A stretch of DNA of 64,000 bases from Microcella putealis (lineage in GTDB: Bacteria > Actinomycetota > Actinomycetes > Actinomycetales > Microbacteriaceae), in NCBI RefSeq assembly GCF_004216575.1, contig NZ_SGWW01000004.1, positions 155,980 through 219,979 of the forward strand, given 5' to 3'. Shown here piece after piece: positions 26,634 to 34,881 of this stretch. The position numbers and the translations under genes were made by a program. Positions within the stretch are counted from its first letter, which is position 1, and every line of letters begins with the position of its first letter. Under the pieces are notes generated by a model. That model did no database searches, had not been told where the DNA came from, and saw nothing but the letters and a program-made list of their open reading frames with translations.

Positions 26634-27716
26634 TCAACCCTGCGCGCAGCGTCCCGCCGTGAGGCCGGTGATGCCCTCCGCCTCGAGCGCCCGCACGAAC
26701 GCGGCGTCGTCGTCGGCCACCGCAGAGTCGGCGACGCCGTCGGCGCACCCGCCGAGCGTGGCCACCGCCTGCAGCTGCGCCGACGCGTAGGTCAGGTCGC
26801 TCCCGGCGGGAAGCACGTCGACCGCGGCCCGGAACACCTCGACAACGACCGGCCAGTCGTCCGACGCGGCGAGCTCGGCCCCCGTGCCGTACCAGCCCAC
26901 CGAGGTGACGGTCGGCGCCACCACGATTCCCACACCCCGGATGCTCTCCGCCGTCGGCCAGGCAACCGGCGCGTCGGCGGGCAGCGCGCCCACGATGTCG
27001 CTCACGCGGTCATCGAGTCGCCCGAACGCGCTCAGGCCGGGAATCGTCCACGCCTCGTCGATCGCCGCCCACCCCGTTTCGGCGGATGCTGTCACCAGCT
27101 CGCGCAGCTCGGCCACCGTCACGATCGTGCGGGCATCCGCGAAGAGCTCGGCACGCGCACCCGCGACCGGATGGTCGGCGGGCCAGCTGATCGCGCGGCC
27201 CGTCGCGCCGGCATCGGTGACCTCGAGTTCGACCAGCAGCGGGGATGCGCTGGCGAGAGTCACCCAGCCCTCTATCTCGGCCCGATTCCACGCCGCCGCC
27301 TCGCGCGCCGACTCGGCGACGAGCGCGGCGCCATCCCAGACCACCAACACAGTGGGAAGACGGTCGGCAAAGACCTCCTGCTGCACTCCCTCGAGCGCCG
27401 TCTCGACGGCGTCGGCGGCGTCGGCCGGGGCCGCCGCAGGGTCGAGCACGAGGGTGACGTCGAGCGTGATGTCGGACAGCTCGTAGGCGCTCTCCACACT
27501 CTGCGTCGCGGGCGACGACTCGAGCGCGGTCGCGAGCTCGGCGGCGGCCGAGCTGACGGCGACCTCCTCGGAAACGAAGCCGACGCCGTCGTCGATGGCC
27601 GAGCATCCGGTTAGCGAGAGGGAGGCCAGCAGCGCGAGGGCGACGCCCGACGCGGCCCGGCCACGCGCGCGACGACGGCCGCGGCGAGGGCCCTGCGGGG
27701 TCGAGGTCGGCGGCAC
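26634..27716 (-). CDS. uncharacterised lipoprotein
   Basis: A 360-residue exported protein. An arginine-rich N-terminus and a hydrophobic stretch end in lipobox LTGC near residue 38, followed by a repeated alpha/beta architecture. Three Ala-rich modules have a strand-helix pattern (for example ITLDVTLVLDPAAAPADAADAVETA). Two Cys near the C-terminus (GGCADG, AGRCAQG) probably form a disulfide. The GTG at 27716 is the only reasonable start in the frame that keeps the signal intact. No enzyme motif is seen. It converges on the XRE gene. Confidence 0.65.
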   Translation of the reverse strand: MPPTSTPQGPRRGRRRARGRAASGVALALLASLSLTGCSAIDDGVGFVSEEVAVSSAAAELATALESSPATQSVESAYELSDITLDVTLVLDPAAAPADAADAVETALEGVQQEVFADRLPTVLVVWDGAALVAESAREAAAWNRAEIEGWVTLASASPLLVELEVTDAGATGRAISWPADHPVAGARAELFADARTIVTVAELRELVTASAETGWAAIDEAWTIPGLSAFGRLDDRVSDIVGALPADAPVAWPTAESIRGVGIVVAPTVTSVGWYGTGAELAASDDWPVVVEVFRAAVDVLPAGSDLTYASAQLQAVATLGGCADGVADSAVADDDAAFVRALEAEGITGLTAGRCAQG

Positions 27717-27770
27717 GGCGCGAGCCTACGTCAGCAGAATGCGCGCACCCTTGCGGCGTAGGGTGAGCGC

Positions 27771-28760
27771 GTGAGCAACCTCGAGGTCGAACCCGCCGAG
27801 CTGCTGTGCGACGACGACACGGCACCGCGGTTTCAGCTGCTCGAGCCGCGCGAGGTGCCGCTCGGCGGCCCGCGCGCCATGACGGTGCGCCGCACGCTGC
27901 CGCGGCGCGAGCGCAGCCTGATCGGCGCGTGGTGCTTCCTCGACCACTACGGCCCCGACGACATCACCGAACGGGATGCCGGCATGGTCGTGCCGCCCCA
28001 CCCCCACACCGGGCTGCAGACGGTGAGCTGGCTGTTCGAGGGCGAGATCGAGCACCGCGACTCGACCGGCGCGCACCAGATGGTGCGACCCGGCGAGCTG
28101 AACCTCATGACGGCGGGCTCGGGCATTCAGCACTCCGAGATCTCGACGCCCGCGACGGCCCGCCTGCACGGAGCCCAACTGTGGGTGGCGCTGCCCGACA
28201 GCGACCGGCACACCGCCCCCTTCTTCGAGCACAGCGAACCCGTGCCGACCAAGCTCGGCGACGCGACCGTGCGGGTGTTCATCGGGGAACTGCCCGGGCT
28301 CGCCGACCACCGCGCCCACGCCCGCACCTTCACACCGCTGCTCGGGGCGCAGCTCGACCTGCCGGCGGGCTCCGTCGTCGACGTAGCACTCGACCCCACC
28401 TTCGAGCACGGGGTGCTCGTCGACCACGGCACCGCGACCCTCGACGACGATCACGTGGTCGACGCCGCGCAACTCGGCTACCTCGCGCCCGGCGCCGACG
28501 TCGTGCGCATCGAGGCGAGCGGCGACGCGCCCCTGCGCATCCTGCTGATCGGCGGCACGCCGCTCGGCGAGTCGATCGTCATGTGGTGGAACTTCATCGG
28601 CCGCGACCACGACGAGATCGTCGCCTTCCGCGAGCAGTGGCAGGGCGACGTCATCGCCGACGCCGACCGCGGCGGACGCTTCGGCCACGTCGACGGGTAC
28701 GACGGCGCGGCCCTTCCGGCGCCGGCGTTGCCGGGCATCCGCCTGAAGCCCCGCGAGTAA
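27771..28760 (+). CDS. pirin family protein
   Basis: A 329-residue double-cupin protein. The N-terminal cupin carries the metal ligands in HPHTGLQTVSWLFEGEIEHRDS and GIQHSE. The pirin-specific RTLPRRERSLIGAWCFLDHYGP comes before it and a second, less conserved cupin follows. Bacterial pirins have been linked to quercetin-type dioxygenase activity or to regulation of central metabolism. The GTG at 27771 was taken. It is divergent from the lipoprotein gene at 27716. Confidence 0.87.
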   Translation: MSNLEVEPAELLCDDDTAPRFQLLEPREVPLGGPRAMTVRRTLPRRERSLIGAWCFLDHYGPDDITERDAGMVVPPHPHTGLQTVSWLFEGEIEHRDSTGAHQMVRPGELNLMTAGSGIQHSEISTPATARLHGAQLWVALPDSDRHTAPFFEHSEPVPTKLGDATVRVFIGELPGLADHRAHARTFTPLLGAQLDLPAGSVVDVALDPTFEHGVLVDHGTATLDDDHVVDAAQLGYLAPGADVVRIEASGDAPLRILLIGGTPLGESIVMWWNFIGRDHDEIVAFREQWQGDVIADADRGGRFGHVDGYDGAALPAPALPGIRLKPRE

Positions 28761-28838
28761 TCTCGCGGCGCGACTGTGTCGCCGCTTGGCCACTACTCGG
28801 GTGTAGGAGTTCCTACACCGGAGGAGGAACCGGGCAGT

Positions 28839-30128
28839 TCACCGTTCGCTCAACCAGTCGCGCGCAGCATCCAGCGTCTCGACCTCGACGGCGCCCGTCA
28901 CAATCCCGCGGCGCGCACCGTCAACGATCACCACGTCGTGTTCGAGGTCGTGCAGCCGGTCAATCGCGCCCTGCAAAATCTTCTCGCCGACCGCGTGCAC
29001 CCGCGTCACCCGATCGAGGTCGAGCACGAGCACCCGATCGGTCGAGTCGAGCACGTCCTCCATCGCGGCGAGCACTCCACGCATCGACGCGAAAACGAGG
29101 TCGCCCTGAATGGCGACAACGCCGGCGCCGAATTCGGGCCAGCGCTCCTCGCTCTCGCGTACGACCGGCAGGTTGCCGCCGGGCAGCGTCAGGGCGTGCA
29201 GTTGGAAGCGCTCGGCGAGGTCTTGCGAGGCGGCGACGCCGCGCACCGAATTGCCCCGCGCATCTAATTTGGGGCTGAACAGGCCCATACCGAACTGGCC
29301 GGGGCTCGCCGTGATCAGCCCGCCCGAGACTCCGCTCTTCGCGGGCGTGCCGACCGTCAGCAGCCACTCGCCCGAGTAGTCGTACATGCCGCACGTCGCC
29401 ATCACGGTCAGCACGTGCCGGGCCACCTCGCCCGAGAACACGCGGTCGCCCGTCACCGGGTTGATGCCGCCGCGGGCGAGCGTGGCACCCATGATCGCGA
29501 GGTCGCGGGTCGTCACGAGCACCGAGCACTGCCGCAGGTAGACCTCCATCGTGGGGTCGACCTCGTCGGTCAGCGAGCCGGCGCTGCGCATGAAGTGCGC
29601 GAGCGCGCGGTTGCGGTCGCTCGCGGCCTGCTCCTCCTCGTAGACGGTCTCGTCAAAGCCAAGGGTGCGGCCCGCGGCCGCCTCCATCAGCGAGCGAATG
29701 CGCGCGAACTTCTCCCGCGCATCCTCACCCCCCACGAGCGCACACGTCACGAGCGCGCCCGCGTTGATCATCGGATTGTCGGGGCGGCCCGTCTCCTCTT
29801 CGAGACTGATCGCGCTGAACGCCTCACCGCTCGGCTCGGCGCCCACGTGCTCGTGCACGGCCTCGCGGCCGCGGTCGCTGAGCGCCAGCGCGTAGGTGAA
29901 CGCCTTCGAGATCGACTGCACCGAGAACTCGACGTCGACGTCGCCCGCCTCCGACACGAAACCGTCGGGGCTGCACACCGCCAGGCCGAACAGTTTGTGG
30001 TCGGCGTTCGCGAGCGTCGGAATCGACGCCGACACCTCACCGCGGTAGTCGTGCCGCAGACGCTCGTGCAACTCGCCCAGCACCCGGGCGATCGGGTCAT
30101 CGATGAGGGTGGTCACGGGGACCGACAC
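28839..30128 (-). CDS. glsA: glutaminase with C-terminal STAS domain
   Basis: A 429-residue enzyme that hydrolyses glutamine to glutamate and ammonia. The beta-lactamase-like core has the catalytic SVQSISKAF Ser-x-x-Lys. It continues with NPMINAGAL and TVGTPAKSGVSGGL. About residues 315-429 form a STAS domain (VVAIQGDLVFASMRGVLA, RVLVLDLDRVTRVH), a ligand- or partner-binding module. Short glutaminases are about 310 residues, so this is a clear fusion of the kind seen in some actinobacteria. The GTG start shares one base with the stop of the upstream small membrane protein. Confidence 0.92.
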   Translation of the reverse strand: MSVPVTTLIDDPIARVLGELHERLRHDYRGEVSASIPTLANADHKLFGLAVCSPDGFVSEAGDVDVEFSVQSISKAFTYALALSDRGREAVHEHVGAEPSGEAFSAISLEEETGRPDNPMINAGALVTCALVGGEDAREKFARIRSLMEAAAGRTLGFDETVYEEEQAASDRNRALAHFMRSAGSLTDEVDPTMEVYLRQCSVLVTTRDLAIMGATLARGGINPVTGDRVFSGEVARHVLTVMATCGMYDYSGEWLLTVGTPAKSGVSGGLITASPGQFGMGLFSPKLDARGNSVRGVAASQDLAERFQLHALTLPGGNLPVVRESEERWPEFGAGVVAIQGDLVFASMRGVLAAMEDVLDSTDRVLVLDLDRVTRVHAVGEKILQGAIDRLHDLEHDVVIVDGARRGIVTGAVEVETLDAARDWLSER

Positions 30129-30313
30129 TACTCGTGCGGGTCGGCGTTCAGCTTCTCGAAGCGAGCGCGCTCTTCTGCCTCGATCTCGGTGAACGTCTGC
30201 CGTTCGGCCCGGTCGGCGCGAATGATCGCGCGCATCGCGAACCAGAACACGAGCCCGAGCAGGATCGTAGGCGTGACCGAGAAGATCGCGTTGGCCCAGA
30301 ACGATTCAGGCAT
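30128..30313 (-). CDS. small membrane protein upstream of glutaminase
   Basis: A 61-residue protein with one membrane helix (NAIFSVTPTILLGLVFWFAM, about residues 8-29) and a charged cytoplasmic helix (RADRAERQTFTEIEAEERARF). The ATG at 30313 is six bases after a TACGAT -10 box, so the mRNA is probably leaderless. The stop shares a base with the glutaminase start, indicating one transcript. Function unknown; a role in glutaminase localisation is only a guess. Confidence 0.65.
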   Translation of the reverse strand: MPESFWANAIFSVTPTILLGLVFWFAMRAIIRADRAERQTFTEIEAEERARFEKLNADPHE

Positions 30314-30458
30314 GCCGACATCGTACGCGCGGATGCTGACCACGCGCTTCGGGGGACGGCGAGCGGCCGTTGCGCGCGGGGGACCGCGAGCGCCCGCAGC
30401 GCTCGGCGAGGGAAGACCGCCGCGCCCGCGGCGCGCGGCCGGGCGAGCGCGGCGGCGA

Positions 30459-31040
30459 CTAGATGTCCTGCAGGCGACGGCGGCGAACCGCCAGGCCAAC
30501 CGAGAGGACGACGACGCTCACCGCGGCGATCGCGCCGAGAGCCGTGGGGAGAAGAACCTCGACACCGGGCACCGCCGGCGGGGAGGCCGTGATCGGGTTC
30601 TCGCCGGGCAGCTCGAGGGTCGGCAACTGCACGCCCCCGTCGCTCGCGAAGGCCGGCTCGACGCGCACGTCACCAATCGCCGCCGACAGGCGCCCGTCGT
30701 CGACGACAACGACCGCGCAGTACTCGCCGGGAACGAGCGAGGCGGTGGCCAGCGCAACCGAGAACGCCTCTCCGGCAACCGCGGGAACCGTGCGTTCGAC
30801 GACGGTCGAGCCACAGTCGCCGAGCACCTGCTCGGTGAGCGCCACCGTCAAGACCACGTCACCCTCACCGGCGAGCGAACCCTCGACCAGGATGTCGCCC
30901 GACACGGTGTCGCCGGCGACGGGCGAAGTAATCGAGACGGTCGAGGCGGCGAAGGCCTCACCGGCCCAGGCCACGCCGAACACGACGAAGAGGCCAGCCA
31001 CAAAGGCGGCGGCACTGCGCAGGCGTTGCTGCACGATCAT
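30459..31040 (-). CDS. exported surface protein with C-terminal membrane anchor
   Basis: A 193-residue protein. A signal peptide ends near AWAGEAFAAS, then an Ig-like beta domain (STVSITSPVAGDTVSGDILVEG) with two Cys (GDCGST, EYCAVV) follows. A Pro-rich spacer leads to a C-terminal membrane helix (GAIAAVSVVVLSVGLAV) and basic tail. This resembles wall or membrane displayed proteins; no LPxTG motif was seen, although LPGEN lies in the spacer. About 220 bp upstream, between this gene and the next, hold no other gene. Confidence 0.68.
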   Translation of the reverse strand: MIVQQRLRSAAAFVAGLFVVFGVAWAGEAFAASTVSITSPVAGDTVSGDILVEGSLAGEGDVVLTVALTEQVLGDCGSTVVERTVPAVAGEAFSVALATASLVPGEYCAVVVVDDGRLSAAIGDVRVEPAFASDGGVQLPTLELPGENPITASPPAVPGVEVLLPTALGAIAAVSVVVLSVGLAVRRRRLQDI

Positions 31041-31263
31041 GAGGGTCGCCGTTCGGGTCCAGCGAGTATCGGCCCACCGCAGGCGGTGGCCGGTGACGTC
31101 GGGTGTGGGTAGTCGGGTGGGGGTGACCGAGTTTCGGGCCCGGTCGTGTGGGTGCCCCCAGGCTAAGACGGGGCACCGCTCACCGGCGCGCCCCAGTACG
31201 GGGGTGAACCCCGCGGTGCGCGGCCTCAGCCTCCCGGCGGACGACCGCCCGCGAGGCGAAAAC

Positions 31264-31428
31264 TTACTGACCGGCCTTCTCGAGCATCCCGATGATGCCC
31301 GTCAGCACGAGGTACACGCCGAAGCCGCCCGCGATCACCCAAACGGCGAGACGTGTGGGGCTGATTTCGCGCTTTTTCTTCTCGGCGTCGCCGGGAAGCG
31401 GCAGTTCGTCGTCGCGTCCGAACGTCAT
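31264..31428 (-). CDS. 54-residue single-helix membrane protein
   Basis: A short gene 12 bp downstream of lysS on the same strand. It encodes MTFGRDDELPLPGDAEKKKR, a TM segment (LAVWVIAGGFGVYLVLTGII) and MLEKAGQ. The basic residues before the helix predict a cytoplasmic N-terminus. A GGGGC stretch precedes the ATG. The codon use is coherent with its neighbours. Small one-helix proteins in this place are common in related genomes, but no function is known to me. Confidence 0.65.
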   Translation of the reverse strand: MTFGRDDELPLPGDAEKKKREISPTRLAVWVIAGGFGVYLVLTGIIGMLEKAGQ

Positions 31429-31440
31429 TGTTCAGCCCCT

Positions 31441-32970
31441 CTACTTCACCAGCGGAAACAGGATCGTCTCGCGAATGCCGAGACCGGTGAGCGCCATCAG
31501 CAGGCGGTCAATGCCCATGCCCATGCCGCCCGACGGGGGCATGCCGTGCTCGAGCGCGGTGAGGAAGGCCTCGTCGAGCTGCATCGCCTCGAGGTCGCCG
31601 CCGGCGGCGAGGCTCGCCTGGGCGACGAAGCGCTCGCGCTGAATGACCGGGTCGACGAGCTCGGTGTACGCGGTCGCGAGTTCGAAGCCGCGCACATAGA
31701 GGTCCCACTTCTCAACGACGCCCCTCTTGGTGCGGTGCTCGCGCACGAGCGGGCTCGTGTCGACGGGGAAGTCCATGACGAAGGTCGGGCGGGTGAGCGA
31801 GCCCTTGACGTAGTGCTCCCACAGCTCTTCGACGTACTTGCCGGGCAGCGGGTGATCGATCTCGATCTCGACGGCGTCGGCCATCTTCTTCAGCTCGCTC
31901 ATCGGCGTCTCGGGCGTCACCTCGACGCCCGCGGCCTCGCTCAGCGACTCGTACATGCTGAGGCGATCCCACTCGCCGCCGAGGTCATACTCGGTGCCGT
32001 CAGCCCACGTGACGACGTGCGACCCGGCGACGGCGAGCGCCGCGTTCTGGATCATCTCTTGCGTGAGGTCGGCCATCTGGTGGTAGTCGCCGTAGGCCTG
32101 GTAGGCCTCGAGCATCGCGAACTCGGGGCTGTGGGTCGAGTCGGCCCCCTCGTTGCGGAAGTTGCGGTTGATCTCGAATACCCGCTCGATGCCGCCCACG
32201 ACCGCGCGCTTCAAGAACAGCTCGGGGGCGATGCGCAGAAACAGTTCGGTGTCGAACGCGTTCGAGTGCGTGACGAAGGGACGGGCCGAGGCGCCGCCGT
32301 GCATGGTCTGCAGCATCGGCGTCTCGACCTCGAGGTAGCCGTGGCTCGCGAACGTCTGACGCAGGCTGGCGACCGCGAGCGCGCGGGCGCGAACCGTCTG
32401 CCGGGCCTGCTCTCGCACGATCAGGTCGAGGTAGCGCTGGCGCACGCGCGTTTCTTCGTTCAACTCTTTGTGCAGGGTCGGCAGCGGCAGGATCGCTTTC
32501 GCCGCGATCGCCCAGCGCGACACCATGATGCTCAGCTCGCCGCGGCGGCTCGTGATCACCTCGCCCTCGACGAAGACGTGGTCGCCGAGGTCGGTGAACT
32601 CTTTCCACTGCGCGAGCGACTCATCGCCCACCTCGGCGAGCGACACCATCACCTGAATGCGGGCGCCGTCGCCCGACTGCAGGGTGGCGAAGCAGAGCTT
32701 GCCGGTGTTGCGGCTGAAAACGATGCGCCCCGCGAGCGCGACGCGCTCTCCGGTCTGCACGTCGGCGTCGAGCTCGGGGAAGCGCTCACGCACGGCCGGG
32801 ATGCTGTCGGTCACCGCAAGACCGATCGCGTACGGTTCGAGACCGGCCGCGAGCATCCGCTCACGCTTGTCGAGGCGCACCTGCTTCTGCTCGGCGATCT
32901 CCTCGATCGTCGGCTCGGCGTCGCCGTCGGCGGGCGTCGCGCTCGTGGGCGCGGCAGTGTTTTCGGTCAT
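31441..32970 (-). CDS. lysS: lysyl-tRNA synthetase, class II
   Basis: A 509-residue class IIb aminoacyl-tRNA synthetase. The OB-fold anticodon domain (VALAGRIVFSRNTGKLCFATL) comes first, then motif 2 (FEINRNFRNEGADSTHSPEF) and motif 3 (GGMGMGIDRLLMALTG). The ATG at 32970 gives the expected length. It attaches lysine to tRNA-Lys in the cytoplasm. In many actinobacteria panD, coaX and lsr2 lie near lysS and panC, but none is found here. About 270 bp of low-complexity sequence separates it from panC. Confidence 0.95.
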   Translation of the reverse strand: MTENTAAPTSATPADGDAEPTIEEIAEQKQVRLDKRERMLAAGLEPYAIGLAVTDSIPAVRERFPELDADVQTGERVALAGRIVFSRNTGKLCFATLQSGDGARIQVMVSLAEVGDESLAQWKEFTDLGDHVFVEGEVITSRRGELSIMVSRWAIAAKAILPLPTLHKELNEETRVRQRYLDLIVREQARQTVRARALAVASLRQTFASHGYLEVETPMLQTMHGGASARPFVTHSNAFDTELFLRIAPELFLKRAVVGGIERVFEINRNFRNEGADSTHSPEFAMLEAYQAYGDYHQMADLTQEMIQNAALAVAGSHVVTWADGTEYDLGGEWDRLSMYESLSEAAGVEVTPETPMSELKKMADAVEIEIDHPLPGKYVEELWEHYVKGSLTRPTFVMDFPVDTSPLVREHRTKRGVVEKWDLYVRGFELATAYTELVDPVIQRERFVAQASLAAGGDLEAMQLDEAFLTALEHGMPPSGGMGMGIDRLLMALTGLGIRETILFPLVK

Positions 32971-33160
32971 GCGGAGGGCTCCTCGGTCAACCGCTTAAGC
33001 CTACCGGCGCGCTTCGCCGCCGATTTTCGGGGCGCGTGGGCCCGCCCGGGCCCCGCAACGGGAGCCAGTGCGGTGGGCGGGAGGCAGTTCGAACGAGCTC
33101 CCTGTCACCAAACTGGCTCCGGCCCAGGTGCGTGAGCACGCGCGAGCGCCCCAGCGCCCG

Positions 33161-33192
33161 AGTGCCCGAGCGCTCCAGTGCCCGAGCGCTCC
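33161..33192. repeat. 16-bp tandem duplication in the panC-lysS gap
   Basis: AGTGCCCGAGCGCTCC occurs twice head to tail, with degenerate copies on both sides (GCGCCCCAGCGCCCG, AGTGCACCAGGGCCCC). The rest of the gap from 32971 to 33244 has no recognisable gene. Confidence 0.7.
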
Positions 33193-33244
33193 AGTGCACC
33201 AGGGCCCCAGCGCGCGAGCGCGCCTCGGCGGCCGGATGCGCGGC

Positions 33245-34135
33245 TCAGCCGACCGAGAACGCGGCGGTGTCGATGAGGCGCGTTCCGCTGACCCGCGCGG
33301 CCACGAGCATCCGTACCTCGCCGCGGTGCTCGCTGCCGACCGCCATGAAGGTGGACGCGTCGACGAGCGTCACGTAGTCGACATCAACCGAGCCCGCGTC
33401 GAGGGTGGCGCGTGCGGCGGCGAGCGCCGCATCGACACCGCCGGCCGCCGCCTCGCGGGCCGCGGTGATGGCGGCGGGGATTGAGCGCGCGACCGCTCGA
33501 GCCGCGTCGTCGAGGTACGCGTTGCGGCTCGACAGTGCGAGCCCGTCGTCGTCGCGCACCGTCTCGACCACCTCGACGGTGGTGGCGATGTCGAGCTCGC
33601 GCACCATGCGGCTGACGAGGAACACCTGCTGCGCGTCTTTCTCGCCAAACAGCACGACGTCGGGGGTGACGATGCCGAGCAGCTTCGCGACGACGGTGAG
33701 CACTCCGTCGAAGTGGCCGGGGCGGGCGGCGCCCTCGAACGTGGCCCCCACATCACCGGCTGTCACGCGGGTCTCGACCGGGCCGCTCGGGTACATCTCG
33801 TCGACGGTGGGGGCGAAGACGGTGACGGCTCCGGCGGCGCCCTCGACGCCGGCCAGTAGCGCCCGGTCGGCCGAGAGGTCGCGCGGGTAGCGGGCGAAGT
33901 CTTCGCTCGGCCCGAACTGCAGCGGGTTCACGAACACCGACACGATGACGCGGTCGGCGAGCTCGGCCGCGCGGGCGACGAGCGCCAAGTGCCCGGCGTG
34001 CAGCGAGCCCATCGTCGGCACGAGCGCGACACGGTGGCCCGCATCGCGCCAGCCGGCGACGGCCGAGCGCACCCCCGCGACCGTGTCGATGACGATGGGC
34101 GCGGACTCAGCGGCGGGCTCAGCGGCAGAGGTCAC
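33245..34135 (-). CDS. panC: pantothenate synthetase
   Basis: A 296-residue enzyme joining pantoate and beta-alanine with ATP. It has the nucleotidyl-transferase motif VPTMGSLHAGHLALV, the FVNPLQFGPSEDFARYPRD loop and FGEKDAQQVFLVSRM. The SSRNAYL motif comes later. The GTG start overlaps the stop of the DUF2520 gene as GTGA. It is the last gene of the coupled chain running from the PH-domain genes. The aspartate decarboxylase gene panD is not present in this window. Confidence 0.95.
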   Translation of the reverse strand: MTSAAEPAAESAPIVIDTVAGVRSAVAGWRDAGHRVALVPTMGSLHAGHLALVARAAELADRVIVSVFVNPLQFGPSEDFARYPRDLSADRALLAGVEGAAGAVTVFAPTVDEMYPSGPVETRVTAGDVGATFEGAARPGHFDGVLTVVAKLLGIVTPDVVLFGEKDAQQVFLVSRMVRELDIATTVEVVETVRDDDGLALSSRNAYLDDAARAVARSIPAAITAAREAAAGGVDAALAAARATLDAGSVDVDYVTLVDASTFMAVGSEHRGEVRMLVAARVSGTRLIDTAAFSVG

Positions 34136-34881
34136 GGTGTCTCATTGTGGTCGGTCTCGTCGGCTCGAACGAATCGCCCAAGCTCGATGCGGCTGCCGCT
34201 CGCCTCGCGCAGCGCGTTCTCGATGGCTGAGCGCACGACGGCGCCGAGCACGCGCCCGGGCTCGTCGACGCCGATGGCGCGCAGCCCGTCGACGGCCTGG
34301 TCGACGACCGCGCGCGAGAACTGGCCGGCGGCCGCGATCGCGTCGGCGTACGCCGCGCGGTCGGCCTCGTCGATGACGATCGGCTCGGCCCCCATCTCGA
34401 CGACGAGCGCCTGGGCGATGGGCAGCACGGGGGCGGGCGCCGTGACGGCGCACCACGCTTCGCGCAGGCGCACCAGGTCGATGGATGTTCCGGTGAAGTC
34501 GAGCGCCGGATGCACCGCCAACGGAATCGCGCCCGCCGCGCGCGCCGGGTCGAGCACACCCACGCCGTGGCCGGGCGCGGTGTGCAGCACGAGCTGGCCG
34601 GGCTGCCAGGCTCCCGACGCGGCGAGGCCCTGGACGAGGTCGGCGAGCTGATCGTCGGGCACCGCGATGATGACGAGTTCGCTGCGCTCGACGATGTCGG
34701 GCACGCGGGCGATCGGCGCGCCGGGCAGCACCCCTTCGACGCGGTCGCGCTCGTCGTCGTCGAGGGCCGAGACGCCCACGATGGCGTGGCCGGCGCCGGC
34801 GAGCGCCGCACCCAGCACGGGCCCAACGCGGCCCGCGCCGATGATGCCGACGCCGAGGCGTCCGTCGCGTCGGGCGGTCAC
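34132..34881 (-). CDS. Rossmann-fold/DUF2520 protein, possible ketopantoate reductase
   Basis: A 249-residue protein. An NAD(P)-binding start LGVGIIGAGRVGPVLGAALAG leads into a C-terminal helical DUF2520 domain. A conserved HTAPGHGVGVLDPARAAGAIPLAVHPALDFTG block lies between. The gene is coupled by GTGA overlaps to the PH-domain gene upstream and panC downstream. In mycobacteria a homologous gene also precedes panC. The context supports a role in making pantoate, possibly as a non-classical ketopantoate reductase, but this is inference; no panE-like protein is encoded here. Confidence 0.8.
   Translation of the reverse strand: MTARRDGRLGVGIIGAGRVGPVLGAALAGAGHAIVGVSALDDDERDRVEGVLPGAPIARVPDIVERSELVIIAVPDDQLADLVQGLAASGAWQPGQLVLHTAPGHGVGVLDPARAAGAIPLAVHPALDFTGTSIDLVRLREAWCAVTAPAPVLPIAQALVVEMGAEPIVIDEADRAAYADAIAAAGQFSRAVVDQAVDGLRAIGVDEPGRVLGAVVRSAIENALREASGSRIELGRFVRADETDHNETP

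Noticed and set aside
33036..33377. A plus-strand gene in the lysS-panC gap
   Set aside because: The frame is low complexity, contains the tandem repeat and overlaps the conserved panC C-terminus.
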